A stretch of DNA of 64,000 nucleotides, from NCBI RefSeq assembly GCF_001267925.1, contig NZ_CP011409.1:1364001-1428000 (forward strand). The letters are read 5' to 3'. The stretch comes from Herbaspirillum hiltneri N3 (GTDB taxonomy: Bacteria > Pseudomonadota > Gammaproteobacteria > Burkholderiales > Burkholderiaceae_D). The stretch's first letter is position 1. Every line of letters starts with the position of its first letter. The notes beneath the pieces were generated by a model. It saw only the letters and a program-made list of their open reading frames with translations. It did no database searches and was not told the DNA's origin. Below are positions 55,763 to 64,000 of this stretch, piece by piece. Made by a program: the position numbers and the translations under genes.

Positions 55763-57954
55763 AGAAGGATGCCGCCCGCGACGCATTGGTGCAGGAAGCG
55801 CGCGAACTGCTCGTCGCGATGGAAGCGGCGCTGCTGCAGATCGAAAGCGACGGCGCCAGCCGTGACGCGATCAACGCCATCTTCCGCGCGGCGCATACGA
55901 TCAAGGGTTCGGCAGGATTGTTCGCTTTCGACAGCATCGTCAGCTTCACCCATCTGCTCGAAAACGTTCTCGACAAGGTGCGCAACGGCGTGGTGAAGCT
56001 CGACGACGCCATGATGTCGCTGCTGCTCAATTGTGGCGATTACATGAACGAACTGGTCGACGCCATCGCCGAACTCAAGGAAGAGCAGGACCCCGATCCG
56101 GTCCGGCGCGCCGAACTCGAAGCGACGCTCAATGACTATCTGGCACAGGCCGTGCAAGCGCAACCCGGGAGCGCCGCAGTTGCCCCGGCCGCTGCAGCCG
56201 AAGTGGCCATGCCCGATGCGCCTGCGGTGGAGACGGACGACGGTGCGGTCGCCAATCCATACTGGCACCTGTCGTTGCGCTTCAGTCCCGACGTGCTGCG
56301 CGACGGCCTCGATCCCTTGTCCTTCCTGCGCTACTTGCTGACGATGGGCAGCATGGTGTACGTGCATGTGATCGATCTCGCCATTCCCCCCGCCGACGAC
56401 ATGGATGCGGAGCTATGTTATCTCGGCTTTGAAATCGGCTTCGCCAGCACTTCCCGGCGCGAGGAAATCGACAGCGTATTTGAATTCGTGCGCGAAGACA
56501 GCGACATCGTCATCCTGGCGCCGCACAGCCAGCTGGCCGAATACCGCGATTGGCTGCAACACCTGCCGGAACGCGAGGAAATTGCTCTGCATCTGTTGCA
56601 ATCCGGCGCGCTGACTGCCGCTGAATGGCGCCAGTTACAATTCGACGCGATTGACGCCGCGGATGCGGTGGCCGACGCCGGCATGCATGCAGAGGCATCG
56701 TCGCAGGTTTCTGCACCGATGCCTGCCATGCGTCAGAAAGCCGGCGAAGAAAAGAAAAGCCTGGAACAGAAATTCATCAAGATCGAAGTCTCCAAACTCG
56801 ATCAACTGATCGACCTGGTGGGTGAGCTGGTGATCGCCGGAGCCGGCGCCAGCCTGGTCGCCAAGCGCAAGAAGGATCAGCGTTTCGAAGAAGCCACGCA
56901 GGTGATCTCCGGGCTGGTGGAGCAGATCCGTGACGCCGCATTGACGCTGCGCATGGTGCAGATCAAGGAAGTATTCCAGCGCTACCCACGCGTGGTGCGC
57001 GACATGTCGCGCGAAATCGGCAAGAACATCGAACTGATCGTCACCGGCGCCGACACCGAGCTCGACAAGTCGATGGTGGAGAAAATATCCGATCCGCTCA
57101 TGCATATCGTGCGCAACGCCATGGACCACGGCATCGAATCGGCGGAAGCGCGCCGCGCCGCCGGCAAGCCCGAAATCGGCGTGCTGCGTCTGAACGCGAC
57201 GCACGAATCGGGCAGCGTGGTGATCGAAGTATTCGACGACGGCCGCGGTCTCGACAAGGAGCGCATCCTGCGCAAGGCGGTCCAGCAGGGGCTGGTGGCT
57301 GCGGATGCGGGTTTGTCGGAGCGCGACATCTTCCGCCTGATATTCGAACCCGGCTTTTCGACCGCTGAACAGGTGACGTCGCTGTCCGGTCGCGGCGTCG
57401 GCATGGACGTGGTCAAGCGCAATATCGACGCGTTGCAAGGCGAAGTCGAGATCTACAGCAATCCCGGCCAGGGCACCATGGTGCGCATTCGCCTGCCGTT
57501 GACGCTGGCCATCATCGCCGGCTTCCAGGTCGTGGTCGGTGGCGCCGTGTTCGTCATCCCGCTCGATCTGGTGGTGGAATGCATCAACCTGTCCAGCCAT
57601 CAGGTGCACAACAATGTGGTGACGCTGCGCGACGAGCCGCTGCCCTTCATTCCCTTGCGTGAACTGTTTGACTTGCCGCAGCGCGAATCGTCGCGCAAGA
57701 GCCTGGTGATCGTGCAATACGGACCGCTGCGCGCGGGCCTGCTGGTCGACAACCTGCTGGGTGAATGCCAGGCGGTGATCAAGCCGCTCGGCAAGCTGTT
57801 CAGCAAGGTGAAGGGCCTGAGCGGCTCGACCATTCTCGGCGACGGCCGGGTGGCGTTGATCCTGGACGTGCCGCACCTGATTGCACATACCGGAAGAATG
57901 GAACAGGCCGACGTGCGCCGCACCGAGAACCGGATGAATGCGGCCAACGATTGA
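55759..57954 (+). CDS. cheA: Chemotaxis histidine kinase CheA
   Basis: A 731-residue CheA. Domains in order: HPt (residues 1-110) with phospho-His46 in FRAAHTIKGSAGLF, a response-regulator-binding region (about 165-290), the dimerisation helices (KIEVSKLDQLIDLVGELV), the GHKL ATPase with HIVRNAMDHGIE (N box), FDDGRGLD and GRGVGMDVV, and a C-terminal CheW-like domain from about 560. The P2 region has the NPYWHLSLRFSPDVLRDGLD form and so differs from E. coli P2. Receptor-controlled, it phosphorylates CheY and CheB. Confidence 0.96.
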   Translation: MKKDAARDALVQEARELLVAMEAALLQIESDGASRDAINAIFRAAHTIKGSAGLFAFDSIVSFTHLLENVLDKVRNGVVKLDDAMMSLLLNCGDYMNELVDAIAELKEEQDPDPVRRAELEATLNDYLAQAVQAQPGSAAVAPAAAAEVAMPDAPAVETDDGAVANPYWHLSLRFSPDVLRDGLDPLSFLRYLLTMGSMVYVHVIDLAIPPADDMDAELCYLGFEIGFASTSRREEIDSVFEFVREDSDIVILAPHSQLAEYRDWLQHLPEREEIALHLLQSGALTAAEWRQLQFDAIDAADAVADAGMHAEASSQVSAPMPAMRQKAGEEKKSLEQKFIKIEVSKLDQLIDLVGELVIAGAGASLVAKRKKDQRFEEATQVISGLVEQIRDAALTLRMVQIKEVFQRYPRVVRDMSREIGKNIELIVTGADTELDKSMVEKISDPLMHIVRNAMDHGIESAEARRAAGKPEIGVLRLNATHESGSVVIEVFDDGRGLDKERILRKAVQQGLVAADAGLSERDIFRLIFEPGFSTAEQVTSLSGRGVGMDVVKRNIDALQGEVEIYSNPGQGTMVRIRLPLTLAIIAGFQVVVGGAVFVIPLDLVVECINLSSHQVHNNVVTLRDEPLPFIPLRELFDLPQRESSRKSLVIVQYGPLRAGLLVDNLLGECQAVIKPLGKLFSKVKGLSGSTILGDGRVALILDVPHLIAHTGRMEQADVRRTENRMNAAND

Positions 57955-58032
57955 CGTGAACAAGGTGCGCGCGAGGAATCCATCTTCCGCGGCTCCGACA
58001 AGAAAGACAGAATGCCGAACAGGAGAGTGGTC

Positions 58033-59829
58033 ATGAAAAACAAATTGACGCAACGCATGAGCATCCGACAGCTCTTCGTCTGGCTGGTGATCGTGCTGGC
58101 GGTGCTGATGGGGACGATCGTCAGCGTCACGCGCGCGCTCAAGGAAGCCAACACCAACCTCGACCGCGCGCACGAGTCACGCTACTACTCCTTCACCCTG
58201 GCCAACGAAATGCGGCGCAGCTCGGAAGACCTGACCAAGTTCGGTCGCGCCTACGTCACGACCGGTGATCCGAATGACGAAGAGCGCTACTACATCGTGC
58301 TCGACATCCGCAACGGCAAGCGTCCGCGTCCAAAGAACTATGAGCGCGTGAATCTCGATCTGGTGATGGCCAAGCAACTCAACGCCATGCCCGCGGATCC
58401 CGCCGTGCCGCTGATCGACCTGATGAAGCAGGCCGGATTTACGGCGCAGGAACTGGCGAAGATGCAGGAGGCGAAAGCCAACTCGGATGCGCTGACCAAG
58501 ACCGAGATCACGGCTTTCAATGCAGTCAAGGGACAGTTCGACGACGGCGCCGGCAACTTCACCGTAACCGGTGCGCCCAACCAGGCGATGGCGCAGGAGC
58601 TGATGTTCGATCAGAACTACCGCACCATGGTAGGCCGCATCATGGTGCCGATCAATGACTTCCTGCGCATGGTGGACGAGCGTACGCAGAGGCGCGTGAG
58701 CGTGGCGCAGAGCCGCTACTCCGAGCTGGAGATGGTGGTCTTCTCGCTGCTTGGCGCATCGATGCTGCTGTTGCTGGTATGCCTGTTCTTTACCTATCGC
58801 GTGATCCGTTCGCAGCTTGGCGGCGAGCCGCGCGACGCCATGATCGTGCTGCGCAAGGTGGCGGAGGGCGACCTCACCGTCCAGGTGCCGGTCTCGGACA
58901 GAGACACCGGCAGCGTCCTGCACAGCACGCAGCAGATGATCGCCAAGTGGACCGCCGTAATCGGCGACGTCAACGGCACCGCCAGCTCGCTGGCGTCGGC
59001 GTCGGAACAGATATCGGCGTCGTCGCAGGCGCTCAGCAAGAACGCCTCGCAGCAGGCTTCCAACGTTGAAGAAACCAGCGCCTCGGTGGAAGAGATCACC
59101 GCCACAATTGCGCAGAACGCCGAGAACGCCCGCGTCACCGACAGCATCGCCAGCAAGTCCGCCAGTTCCGCAGTGGAAGGCGGCGAAGTGGTGCGCGAGA
59201 CCGTTCTGGCCATGAAGCAGATCGCCGGCAAGATCGGCATCATCGACGACATCGCCTACCAGACCAACCTGCTGGCGCTGAACGCCGCCATCGAAGCGGC
59301 GCGCGCCGGCGAACACGGCAAGGGCTTTGCGGTGGTGGCGGCCGAAGTGCGCAAGCTGGCGGAACGCTCGCAAACCGCCGCGCAGGAAATCATTGCCGTC
59401 GCGGAGAACAGTGTCAGCCTGGCCGAGAAAGCCGGCCATCTGCTTGACCAGATGGTGCCGTCGATCCGCAAGACCGCCGATCTGGTGCAGGAGATTTCGG
59501 CTGCATCGCGTGAACAGTCGGCCGGACTGGAGCAGATCAACAACGCCGTGCATCAGATGGCCCAGACCACGCAACTGACGGCGTCGGCTTCCGAAGAATT
59601 ATCGTCCACCTCCGAAGAAATGAGCGCCCAGGCCATACAGCTGCAGGAGCTGATCCTGTTCTTCCAGGTCGGTGAAGAAAAGCGCCCGCAATCGAAGAAA
59701 GCAGCGAAGCCCGGCAAGATGATCAATGAGCCGCCGATCATCAGCACCAAGTTCGTCAAGCCGGCCCGCATCTCGATGCTGGACGGCGGCGACGATCCGA
59801 TTGACGAGTCTTCGTTCAAGCGTTTTTGA
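58033..59829 (+). CDS. Methyl-accepting chemotaxis protein
   Basis: A 598-residue receptor. A membrane helix near residues 10-32 and a second near 237-257 enclose a periplasmic domain of about 200 residues ([21 protein letters not shown] at its start). A HAMP linker follows, then the signalling domain with the hairpin tip [20 protein letters not shown] and [18 protein letters not shown]. The tail [20 protein letters not shown] lacks the NWETF-type CheR-tethering pentapeptide. The start [10 protein letters not shown] is preferred to a Met seven codons upstream. A likely partner of the CheA and CheW encoded beside it; the ligand is unknown. Confidence 0.95.
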   Translation: MKNKLTQRMSIRQLFVWLVIVLAVLMGTIVSVTRALKEANTNLDRAHESRYYSFTLANEMRRSSEDLTKFGRAYVTTGDPNDEERYYIVLDIRNGKRPRPKNYERVNLDLVMAKQLNAMPADPAVPLIDLMKQAGFTAQELAKMQEAKANSDALTKTEITAFNAVKGQFDDGAGNFTVTGAPNQAMAQELMFDQNYRTMVGRIMVPINDFLRMVDERTQRRVSVAQSRYSELEMVVFSLLGASMLLLLVCLFFTYRVIRSQLGGEPRDAMIVLRKVAEGDLTVQVPVSDRDTGSVLHSTQQMIAKWTAVIGDVNGTASSLASASEQISASSQALSKNASQQASNVEETSASVEEITATIAQNAENARVTDSIASKSASSAVEGGEVVRETVLAMKQIAGKIGIIDDIAYQTNLLALNAAIEAARAGEHGKGFAVVAAEVRKLAERSQTAAQEIIAVAENSVSLAEKAGHLLDQMVPSIRKTADLVQEISAASREQSAGLEQINNAVHQMAQTTQLTASASEELSSTSEEMSAQAIQLQELILFFQVGEEKRPQSKKAAKPGKMINEPPIISTKFVKPARISMLDGGDDPIDESSFKRF

Positions 59830-59868
59830 TCTGCACGCCGGGATAGGTTGAGGCGAGGAGGAGTTGTC

Positions 59869-61473
59869 ATGAAGCTGTCCAGCAAGCTCGCAGTCTGTTT
59901 TGCTTTCGGCGCCCTGCTCACGGCCGCGGTCGGGGCCGACGGCGTGGTCAACCTGTTTCGCGTCAACACCATGCTGCAAGAGATTTATGCCGTCAACTTG
60001 CTGACCATCGTCAATCTCAACCAGACCAACAAAGCCGCAGTCGATATCGCCATGTCCATGCAAAACATGGAGAGAGCCGAAGAACGCGTGGAACGAAAAC
60101 GTATCTCCGATGCACTGGGGTATCGCTTGCAAGATCTCGGCCGGGCTTATGCGAACTACAAATCAAGCACCGCCCTGAGCGATCTGGAGCGTACACTGCA
60201 GCAGCAGGCCGATATGCTGGTCGACAGTTACGTTAAGCGCGTCGAACAAAGGCGCGATCAGTTGCTGCGCGACGAAGATGTCAAAGGCAATCCCGATTCG
60301 CTGCGCATCGAGTACGATAGTCTGCGTTCGCAACTGGCGGCGCTGGTGGACGAAAACGTGCACCAGGCGGCGCTGAACAAAGCCAGCGCTGCGGTGCTCG
60401 AACGCAAGACGCTGGAAGAAATCGTCGCGGTTACTGCGCTGGCGCTGGTGATCGCGCTCAGCCTGGCGCTGTATACCCGGCGTATTTTTGCGCGCCAGAT
60501 CGGTGGCGATCCGCGCGAAGTCATGCGCATACTGCGCCAGATTGCCGACGGCGACCTGACCGTGAAGTTTGCCGTCGAAAGGCATGGGCAGGGCAGTGTA
60601 TTGCATAGCGCACAGCGCATGCTCGAGCAACTTTTCCTGGTACTCAGGGACGTCAATATGGCAGCGGTGACGCTCGCCTCCGCATCAGGGCAGCTGACTT
60701 CGGCCGCCGAACAGCTTAGCAAGAACTCATCCCAGCAAGCGGCGGACTCGGAAGAGACCAGCAGCGCCATCGGCCAGATTTCGGTGACTGTCGGCCATAA
60801 CACCGCCAACGCCAACCACACCAACGCCATCGCCAGCGAATCGGCGCGCGCTGCCACGGAAGGCCGCGAAGCCGTGCGCGAGACGCTGGAAGCCATGCAT
60901 CAGATTGTCGCCAAGATCGGCGTGATCGACGACATTGCTTACCAGACCAATTTGCTGGCGCTCAATGCCGCTATTGAAGCGGCGCGTGCCGGCGAGAACG
61001 GCAGGGGTTTTGCAGTGGTGGCCAACGAGGTGCGCAAGCTGGCCGAACGTTCGCAAATCGCTGCCCAGGAGATTGTCTCGGTGTCGGACCACAGCGTCAG
61101 CCTGGCCGAGAAGGCCGGCATGCTGCTCGAAGGCATGCTGCCCTCGATCCAGCAGACCGCCGATCTGGTTGACGAGATTTCGCTGTCGGCGCGCGACCAG
61201 AATGCCGGCCTGGTGCAGATACACAGCGCCATCGGACAGATCACGCAAGCCATCCAGCTCAATGCGGTGGCTTCCGAGGAGTTGTCGGCGACGTCCGAGG
61301 AGATGAGCGAACAGGCCCATCAGTTGCGCGAACTGATGGGATATTTTTCACTGGGGATCGCCGATGACGGGCGCGAATCGACGCCGCCCGAACCGCTACA
61401 CCTGCGCGCAGGAAAATATCTCGGCGCTGCGGCCGCCGATGGAAAAATGGAAACAGTGTTGTCGGATGTTTGA
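59869..61473 (+). CDS. Methyl-accepting chemotaxis protein (4HB type)
   Basis: A 534-residue receptor. Membrane helices near residues 7-28 and 186-205 flank a helical periplasmic domain resembling the four-helix-bundle class, followed by HAMP ([20 protein letters not shown]) and the signalling domain with [20 protein letters not shown] and [18 protein letters not shown]. The tip is nearly identical to that of the preceding receptor, while the sensor halves differ, so duplication with sensor exchange is likely. No C-terminal pentapeptide. GAGGAG precedes the start. Confidence 0.95.
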   Translation: MKLSSKLAVCFAFGALLTAAVGADGVVNLFRVNTMLQEIYAVNLLTIVNLNQTNKAAVDIAMSMQNMERAEERVERKRISDALGYRLQDLGRAYANYKSSTALSDLERTLQQQADMLVDSYVKRVEQRRDQLLRDEDVKGNPDSLRIEYDSLRSQLAALVDENVHQAALNKASAAVLERKTLEEIVAVTALALVIALSLALYTRRIFARQIGGDPREVMRILRQIADGDLTVKFAVERHGQGSVLHSAQRMLEQLFLVLRDVNMAAVTLASASGQLTSAAEQLSKNSSQQAADSEETSSAIGQISVTVGHNTANANHTNAIASESARAATEGREAVRETLEAMHQIVAKIGVIDDIAYQTNLLALNAAIEAARAGENGRGFAVVANEVRKLAERSQIAAQEIVSVSDHSVSLAEKAGMLLEGMLPSIQQTADLVDEISLSARDQNAGLVQIHSAIGQITQAIQLNAVASEELSATSEEMSEQAHQLRELMGYFSLGIADDGRESTPPEPLHLRAGKYLGAAAADGKMETVLSDV

Positions 61474-61484
61474 GGAGTATATGC

Positions 61485-62042
61485 ATGCCAAGTTTATCGC
61501 TTAACGGCGAGTCGTCGTTCGCCAGGACGCAGCATCAGGAGCAGGTGCAGAGTCGCCAGTTCCTGACCTTCGTTCTGGGCGAAGAAATGTTCGCCATGCC
61601 GATCGAGGATATCCGCGAAATCATTGAATTCAGCAGCCTCACCGAAGTGCCGCTGATGCCGAATTTCCTGCGCGGCGTGATCAACCTGCGCGGCGCCGTG
61701 GTGCCGGTGATCGACCTGTCGGTGCGCTTCGGCAGGGCGCAGACGCCGGTCGCCAGGCGCACCTGCATCGTCATCATGGAACTGATGCAGGAGCGGCAGG
61801 GTTTGCTGCTCGGCGTGATGGTGGATGCGGTACGCGCCGTGCTGACCGTGGAGGATGGCAAGATCGAGCCGCCGCTGTCGTTCGGCGCACGTCTGCGCGC
61901 TGACTTCATCGAGGGCATGATCAACATTCAGGACCGCTTCGTGGTGGTGCTGGATGTCAAGGCAGTATTGTCAGTGGATGAGTTGTCGACGCTGATTGGC
62001 ATGGCTGCAGTCGAAGAAATGTCGGCCCCGCCGGGGCAGTAG
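61485..62042 (+). CDS. cheW: Chemotaxis adaptor CheW
   Basis: A 185-residue CheW coupling receptors to CheA. FLTFVLGEEMFAMPIEDIRE opens the beta-barrel; LPNFLRGVINLRGAVVPVIDL-type core motifs (NLRGAVVPVIDL) and FIEGMINIQDRFVVVLDV complete it. The GAGGAG ribosome site is 7 bases before MPSLSLNGE; a TTG five codons upstream is in frame but unlikely. Confidence 0.95.
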   Translation: MPSLSLNGESSFARTQHQEQVQSRQFLTFVLGEEMFAMPIEDIREIIEFSSLTEVPLMPNFLRGVINLRGAVVPVIDLSVRFGRAQTPVARRTCIVIMELMQERQGLLLGVMVDAVRAVLTVEDGKIEPPLSFGARLRADFIEGMINIQDRFVVVLDVKAVLSVDELSTLIGMAAVEEMSAPPGQ

Positions 62043-62090
62043 GAATGAAGGCGATGCCGCCTGTCGACGGCGACGTCGTGAAGTGAAGGA

Positions 62091-62139
62091 AGCAACCGTA
62101 GCAACCGTAGCAACCGTAGCAACCGTAGCAACCGTAGCA
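62091..62139. repeat. 9-bp tandem repeat (AGCAACCGT)x5
   Basis: Five perfect copies of AGCAACCGT plus a partial sixth (AGCA) lie in the gap between cheW and cheR, ending 24 bases before the cheR ATG. A change in copy number would alter the spacing in the cheR leader without affecting a reading frame. Confidence 0.92.
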
Positions 62140-62162
62140 GACGTCAACCGGGGATCACGCAG

Positions 62163-62993
62163 ATGAATTCCAGCATCGAGTCCATGGCACTGGATGTCAG
62201 CGATCAGGAAATGCTGTTGTTTCAGCAGCTTTTCAGGGAGCACATCGGGCTGTACCTGCCTTTCTCGAAGAAGGCGCTGCTGTGCAGCCGCCTTTCGCGG
62301 CGTCTGGGTGAGCTGAGTTTGTGCACTCTGAAGGAATACCATTCGCTGATTTCATTGCCGCACGAAGAGGCGGAACGGCAGCGCGCGATTGACCTGATCA
62401 CCACCAACGAGACTTACTTCTTCCGCGAGCAGAAGCATTTCGACGCGCTGCGCGACGAAATCCTACCGCAGATCGACCGGCGTCATCCGCTGAAGGTCTG
62501 GAGCGCCGCCAGCTCGACCGGCGAGGAAGCCTATTCCATCGCCATGGTGCTGGACGATCATCGCGGCCAGCTTCCGTGGAGCATCCTCGCCTCCGATATC
62601 AGCCAGCGCGTGCTGTCGTTCGGTCGCCGCGCCTTGTATCCGATGGTGCGCGGCGAGCTGATTGCGCCGGCGTATCTGTCACGTTATTGCCTGCGCGGAA
62701 CCGGCGAGTACGAAGGCCATTTCCTGGTCGACCAGAAGATCCGCAAGCGCGTGAGCTTCGAGCAGCGCAACCTGCTGAGCCTGCCGGCGGACATGGACGG
62801 GCAGTTCGACGTCGTGTTTCTGCGCAACGTCATCATCTATTTCGATTTCCCGACCAAGGTCGACGTCCTGCGTTCCGTGGTCAACAAGCTGCGTCCCGGC
62901 GGCTGGCTCATCGTCGGTCATTCCGAGTCGCTGCATGGCATGCCGCTGGAATTGCAGATGCACGCGCCGTCCATCTATCGGCGGCTGCCATGA
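62163..62993 (+). CDS. cheR: Chemotaxis protein methyltransferase CheR
   Basis: A 276-residue SAM-dependent methyltransferase that methylates receptor glutamates. The small N-terminal helical domain (residues 1-85) is followed by TNETYFFREQKHFD, the SAM motif WSAASSTGEEAYSIAM, ASDIS, FLRNVIIYFD and GGWLIVGHSESL. The stop overlaps the cheD start (ATGA). Confidence 0.96.
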   Translation: MNSSIESMALDVSDQEMLLFQQLFREHIGLYLPFSKKALLCSRLSRRLGELSLCTLKEYHSLISLPHEEAERQRAIDLITTNETYFFREQKHFDALRDEILPQIDRRHPLKVWSAASSTGEEAYSIAMVLDDHRGQLPWSILASDISQRVLSFGRRALYPMVRGELIAPAYLSRYCLRGTGEYEGHFLVDQKIRKRVSFEQRNLLSLPADMDGQFDVVFLRNVIIYFDFPTKVDVLRSVVNKLRPGGWLIVGHSESLHGMPLELQMHAPSIYRRLP

Positions 62994-63559
62994 CGCAACG
63001 CGTCTTCGTCAATCTGGGTGAGGTGTACTTCGGCCAGGGCGATCTGCAGGTGGAGACGCTGCTCGGCTCCTGCGTGGCGATCACGCTGTGGCATCCGGCC
63101 CTGCATTTCGGCGGGCTATGCCATTTCGTCTTGCCGGAGCGTCGCCATCCGGTGAAGCCGGATGCGGACGGCGAACACGCGCATGACGCGCCCGACGGCC
63201 GTTACGGCGACGAGGCCTTGTCGCGTTTGCTGGAACAAGTGCGGCTGCACGGCACCCGCATTGGAGATTACACGGTCAAGGTATTCGGCGGCGGCAACGT
63301 GCTGGGCCTGCCGTCGACCACACTGAGGATAGGCCAGGCCAACGCCGACTTCGCGCTCGACATCCTGCGGCAGCACCACATTCCGGTGACCGCGCAGGAC
63401 GTCGCCGGCGAGGGATACCGCTACCTGCGCTTCGACCTCAACAACGGCGACGTCTGGGTCAGGCGCGGCCACGGTGTTGCGCACGCGATGGAAAAAGTAC
63501 CTGCGGGCACTATGGGCAGGCCGCGACGCATTGCAGCGATCGGCAAGGAGCGGACATGA
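62990..63559 (+). CDS. cheD: Chemoreceptor glutamine deamidase CheD
   Basis: A 189-residue CheD, which deamidates receptor glutamines and can associate with CheC-type proteins. The active site is visible: Thr23 and Cys28 in [13 protein letters not shown] and His45 in [20 protein letters not shown] is a family motif. The ATG overlaps the cheR stop, and the cheB start overlaps its own stop by 4 bases, so cheR-cheD-cheB are translationally coupled. Confidence 0.95.
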   Translation: MTQRVFVNLGEVYFGQGDLQVETLLGSCVAITLWHPALHFGGLCHFVLPERRHPVKPDADGEHAHDAPDGRYGDEALSRLLEQVRLHGTRIGDYTVKVFGGGNVLGLPSTTLRIGQANADFALDILRQHHIPVTAQDVAGEGYRYLRFDLNNGDVWVRRGHGVAHAMEKVPAGTMGRPRRIAAIGKERT

Positions 63560-64000
63560 CGATCAAGGTCATGATAGTCGACGACTCGTCGGTCGTGCGC
63601 CAGGTCATCCAGGATTTGCTGGAGCCCTGCCATGACATCAGCGTCATTGCGACGGCGCCGGACCCCATTTTCGCAATGGCGAAAATGCGCGCCAACTGGC
63701 CTGACGTCATCGTGCTCGATATTGAAATGCCGCGTATGGATGGCATCACCTTCCTGCGCCAGATCATGGCGATACGGCCGACGCCGGTGGTGATCTGTTC
63801 GTCGCTGGCTGAGCACAGCGCGACCGTGACGATGGAAGCGCTGGCGGCCGGCGCGGTCGGCATCATCACCAAGCCGCAGCTGGGCATACGCGATTTCCTA
63901 CAGGACAGTTCGGACGCTCTGATCACTGCAATACGCGCCGCTGCGCAGGCCCGCCTGCGACGTGCGCCGATGGCGCCGAATGCGTCGGCAAGCGCCGGCT
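63556..64000 (+). CDS. cheB: Protein-glutamate methylesterase CheB, 5' part
   Basis: The first 148 codons, cut by the window edge. A receiver domain with VDDSSVVR, phosphorylated Asp55 in [26 protein letters not shown] and the switch Lys in GIITKP is complete or nearly so, followed by the start of an Ala-rich linker to the missing esterase domain. It begins [10 protein letters not shown] at the ATGA overlap with cheD. The alternative, another two-domain response regulator, is less likely given its place after cheR-cheD. Confidence 0.92.
   Translation, partial: MTIKVMIVDDSSVVRQVIQDLLEPCHDISVIATAPDPIFAMAKMRANWPDVIVLDIEMPRMDGITFLRQIMAIRPTPVVICSSLAEHSATVTMEALAAGAVGIITKPQLGIRDFLQDSSDALITAIRAAAQARLRRAPMAPNASASAG

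Noticed and set aside
62091..62139. CRISPR array
   Set aside because: The 9-bp units abut each other with no spacers and are far shorter than CRISPR repeats.

Overview
The window is typical high-GC betaproteobacterial chromosome. The order leuS-lptE-holA-proA, dapB-bamE-fur-hrcA, nadK-recN-hemH-grpE-dnaK-dnaJ, then can and panB, together with the protein sequences, points to Burkholderiales, most likely Oxalobacteraceae close to Herbaspirillum. That assignment is an inference from gene order and protein character; no search was run. No rRNA, tRNA, CRISPR array, prophage or transposase gene was seen.

Layout. 1-2053: end of a beta-propeller protein, an ArsR-type regulator and a divergent Old Yellow Enzyme. 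2120-5156: a four-gene operon matching the SiaABCD partner-switch/c-di-GMP system, in which the phosphatase carries CBS domains instead of a membrane sensor. 5483-6769: cytochrome b561 and a VIT-family protein. 6985-10903: a small catabolic cluster (TRAP binding protein, SDR, ectoine-hydroxylase-like dioxygenase, GntR regulator) with a 25-bp palindrome upstream. 11088-14330: an amt gene with a sigma-54-like promoter and an NtrC-like site, then phoD. 14341-18752: a cupin/SDR/MFS/SDR/IclR cluster. 19102-21377: doxX, DODA-type dioxygenase, lysR. 21511-24010: RNA methyltransferase, HCCA isomerase-like protein, HemJ.

24126-29686 is the housekeeping block proA-holA-lptE-leuS, followed by a DUF1120 secreted protein. 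30708-36400 is a LacI-regulated ABC importer operon ending in a GpdQ-like phosphodiesterase, which suggests uptake and hydrolysis of a phosphodiester. 36423-51401 holds barstar, exbD/exbB, dapB, bamE, fur, hrcA, a HAD hydrolase, nadK, recN, hemH and the heat-shock set grpE-dnaK-dnaJ with two sigma-32-like promoters, then can. 51479-53582 holds panB, a deoxynucleoside kinase and a small DMT-type membrane protein.

53889-64000 is a chemotaxis operon: a membrane protein with a CheZ-like DxxxQ motif, cheY, a STAS protein, cheA, two MCPs, cheW, cheR, cheD and the start of cheB. No classical cheZ is visible.

The least explained signals are non-coding: a 278-bp MITE-like element filling the HAD-nadK intergenic region, a dispersed inverted-repeat family (24038 and 53037), an 18-bp perfect hairpin before recN, a dRS3-like hairpin at 22868, a 9-bp x5 tandem repeat before cheR, and a 30-codon membrane-peptide ORF near 46138.
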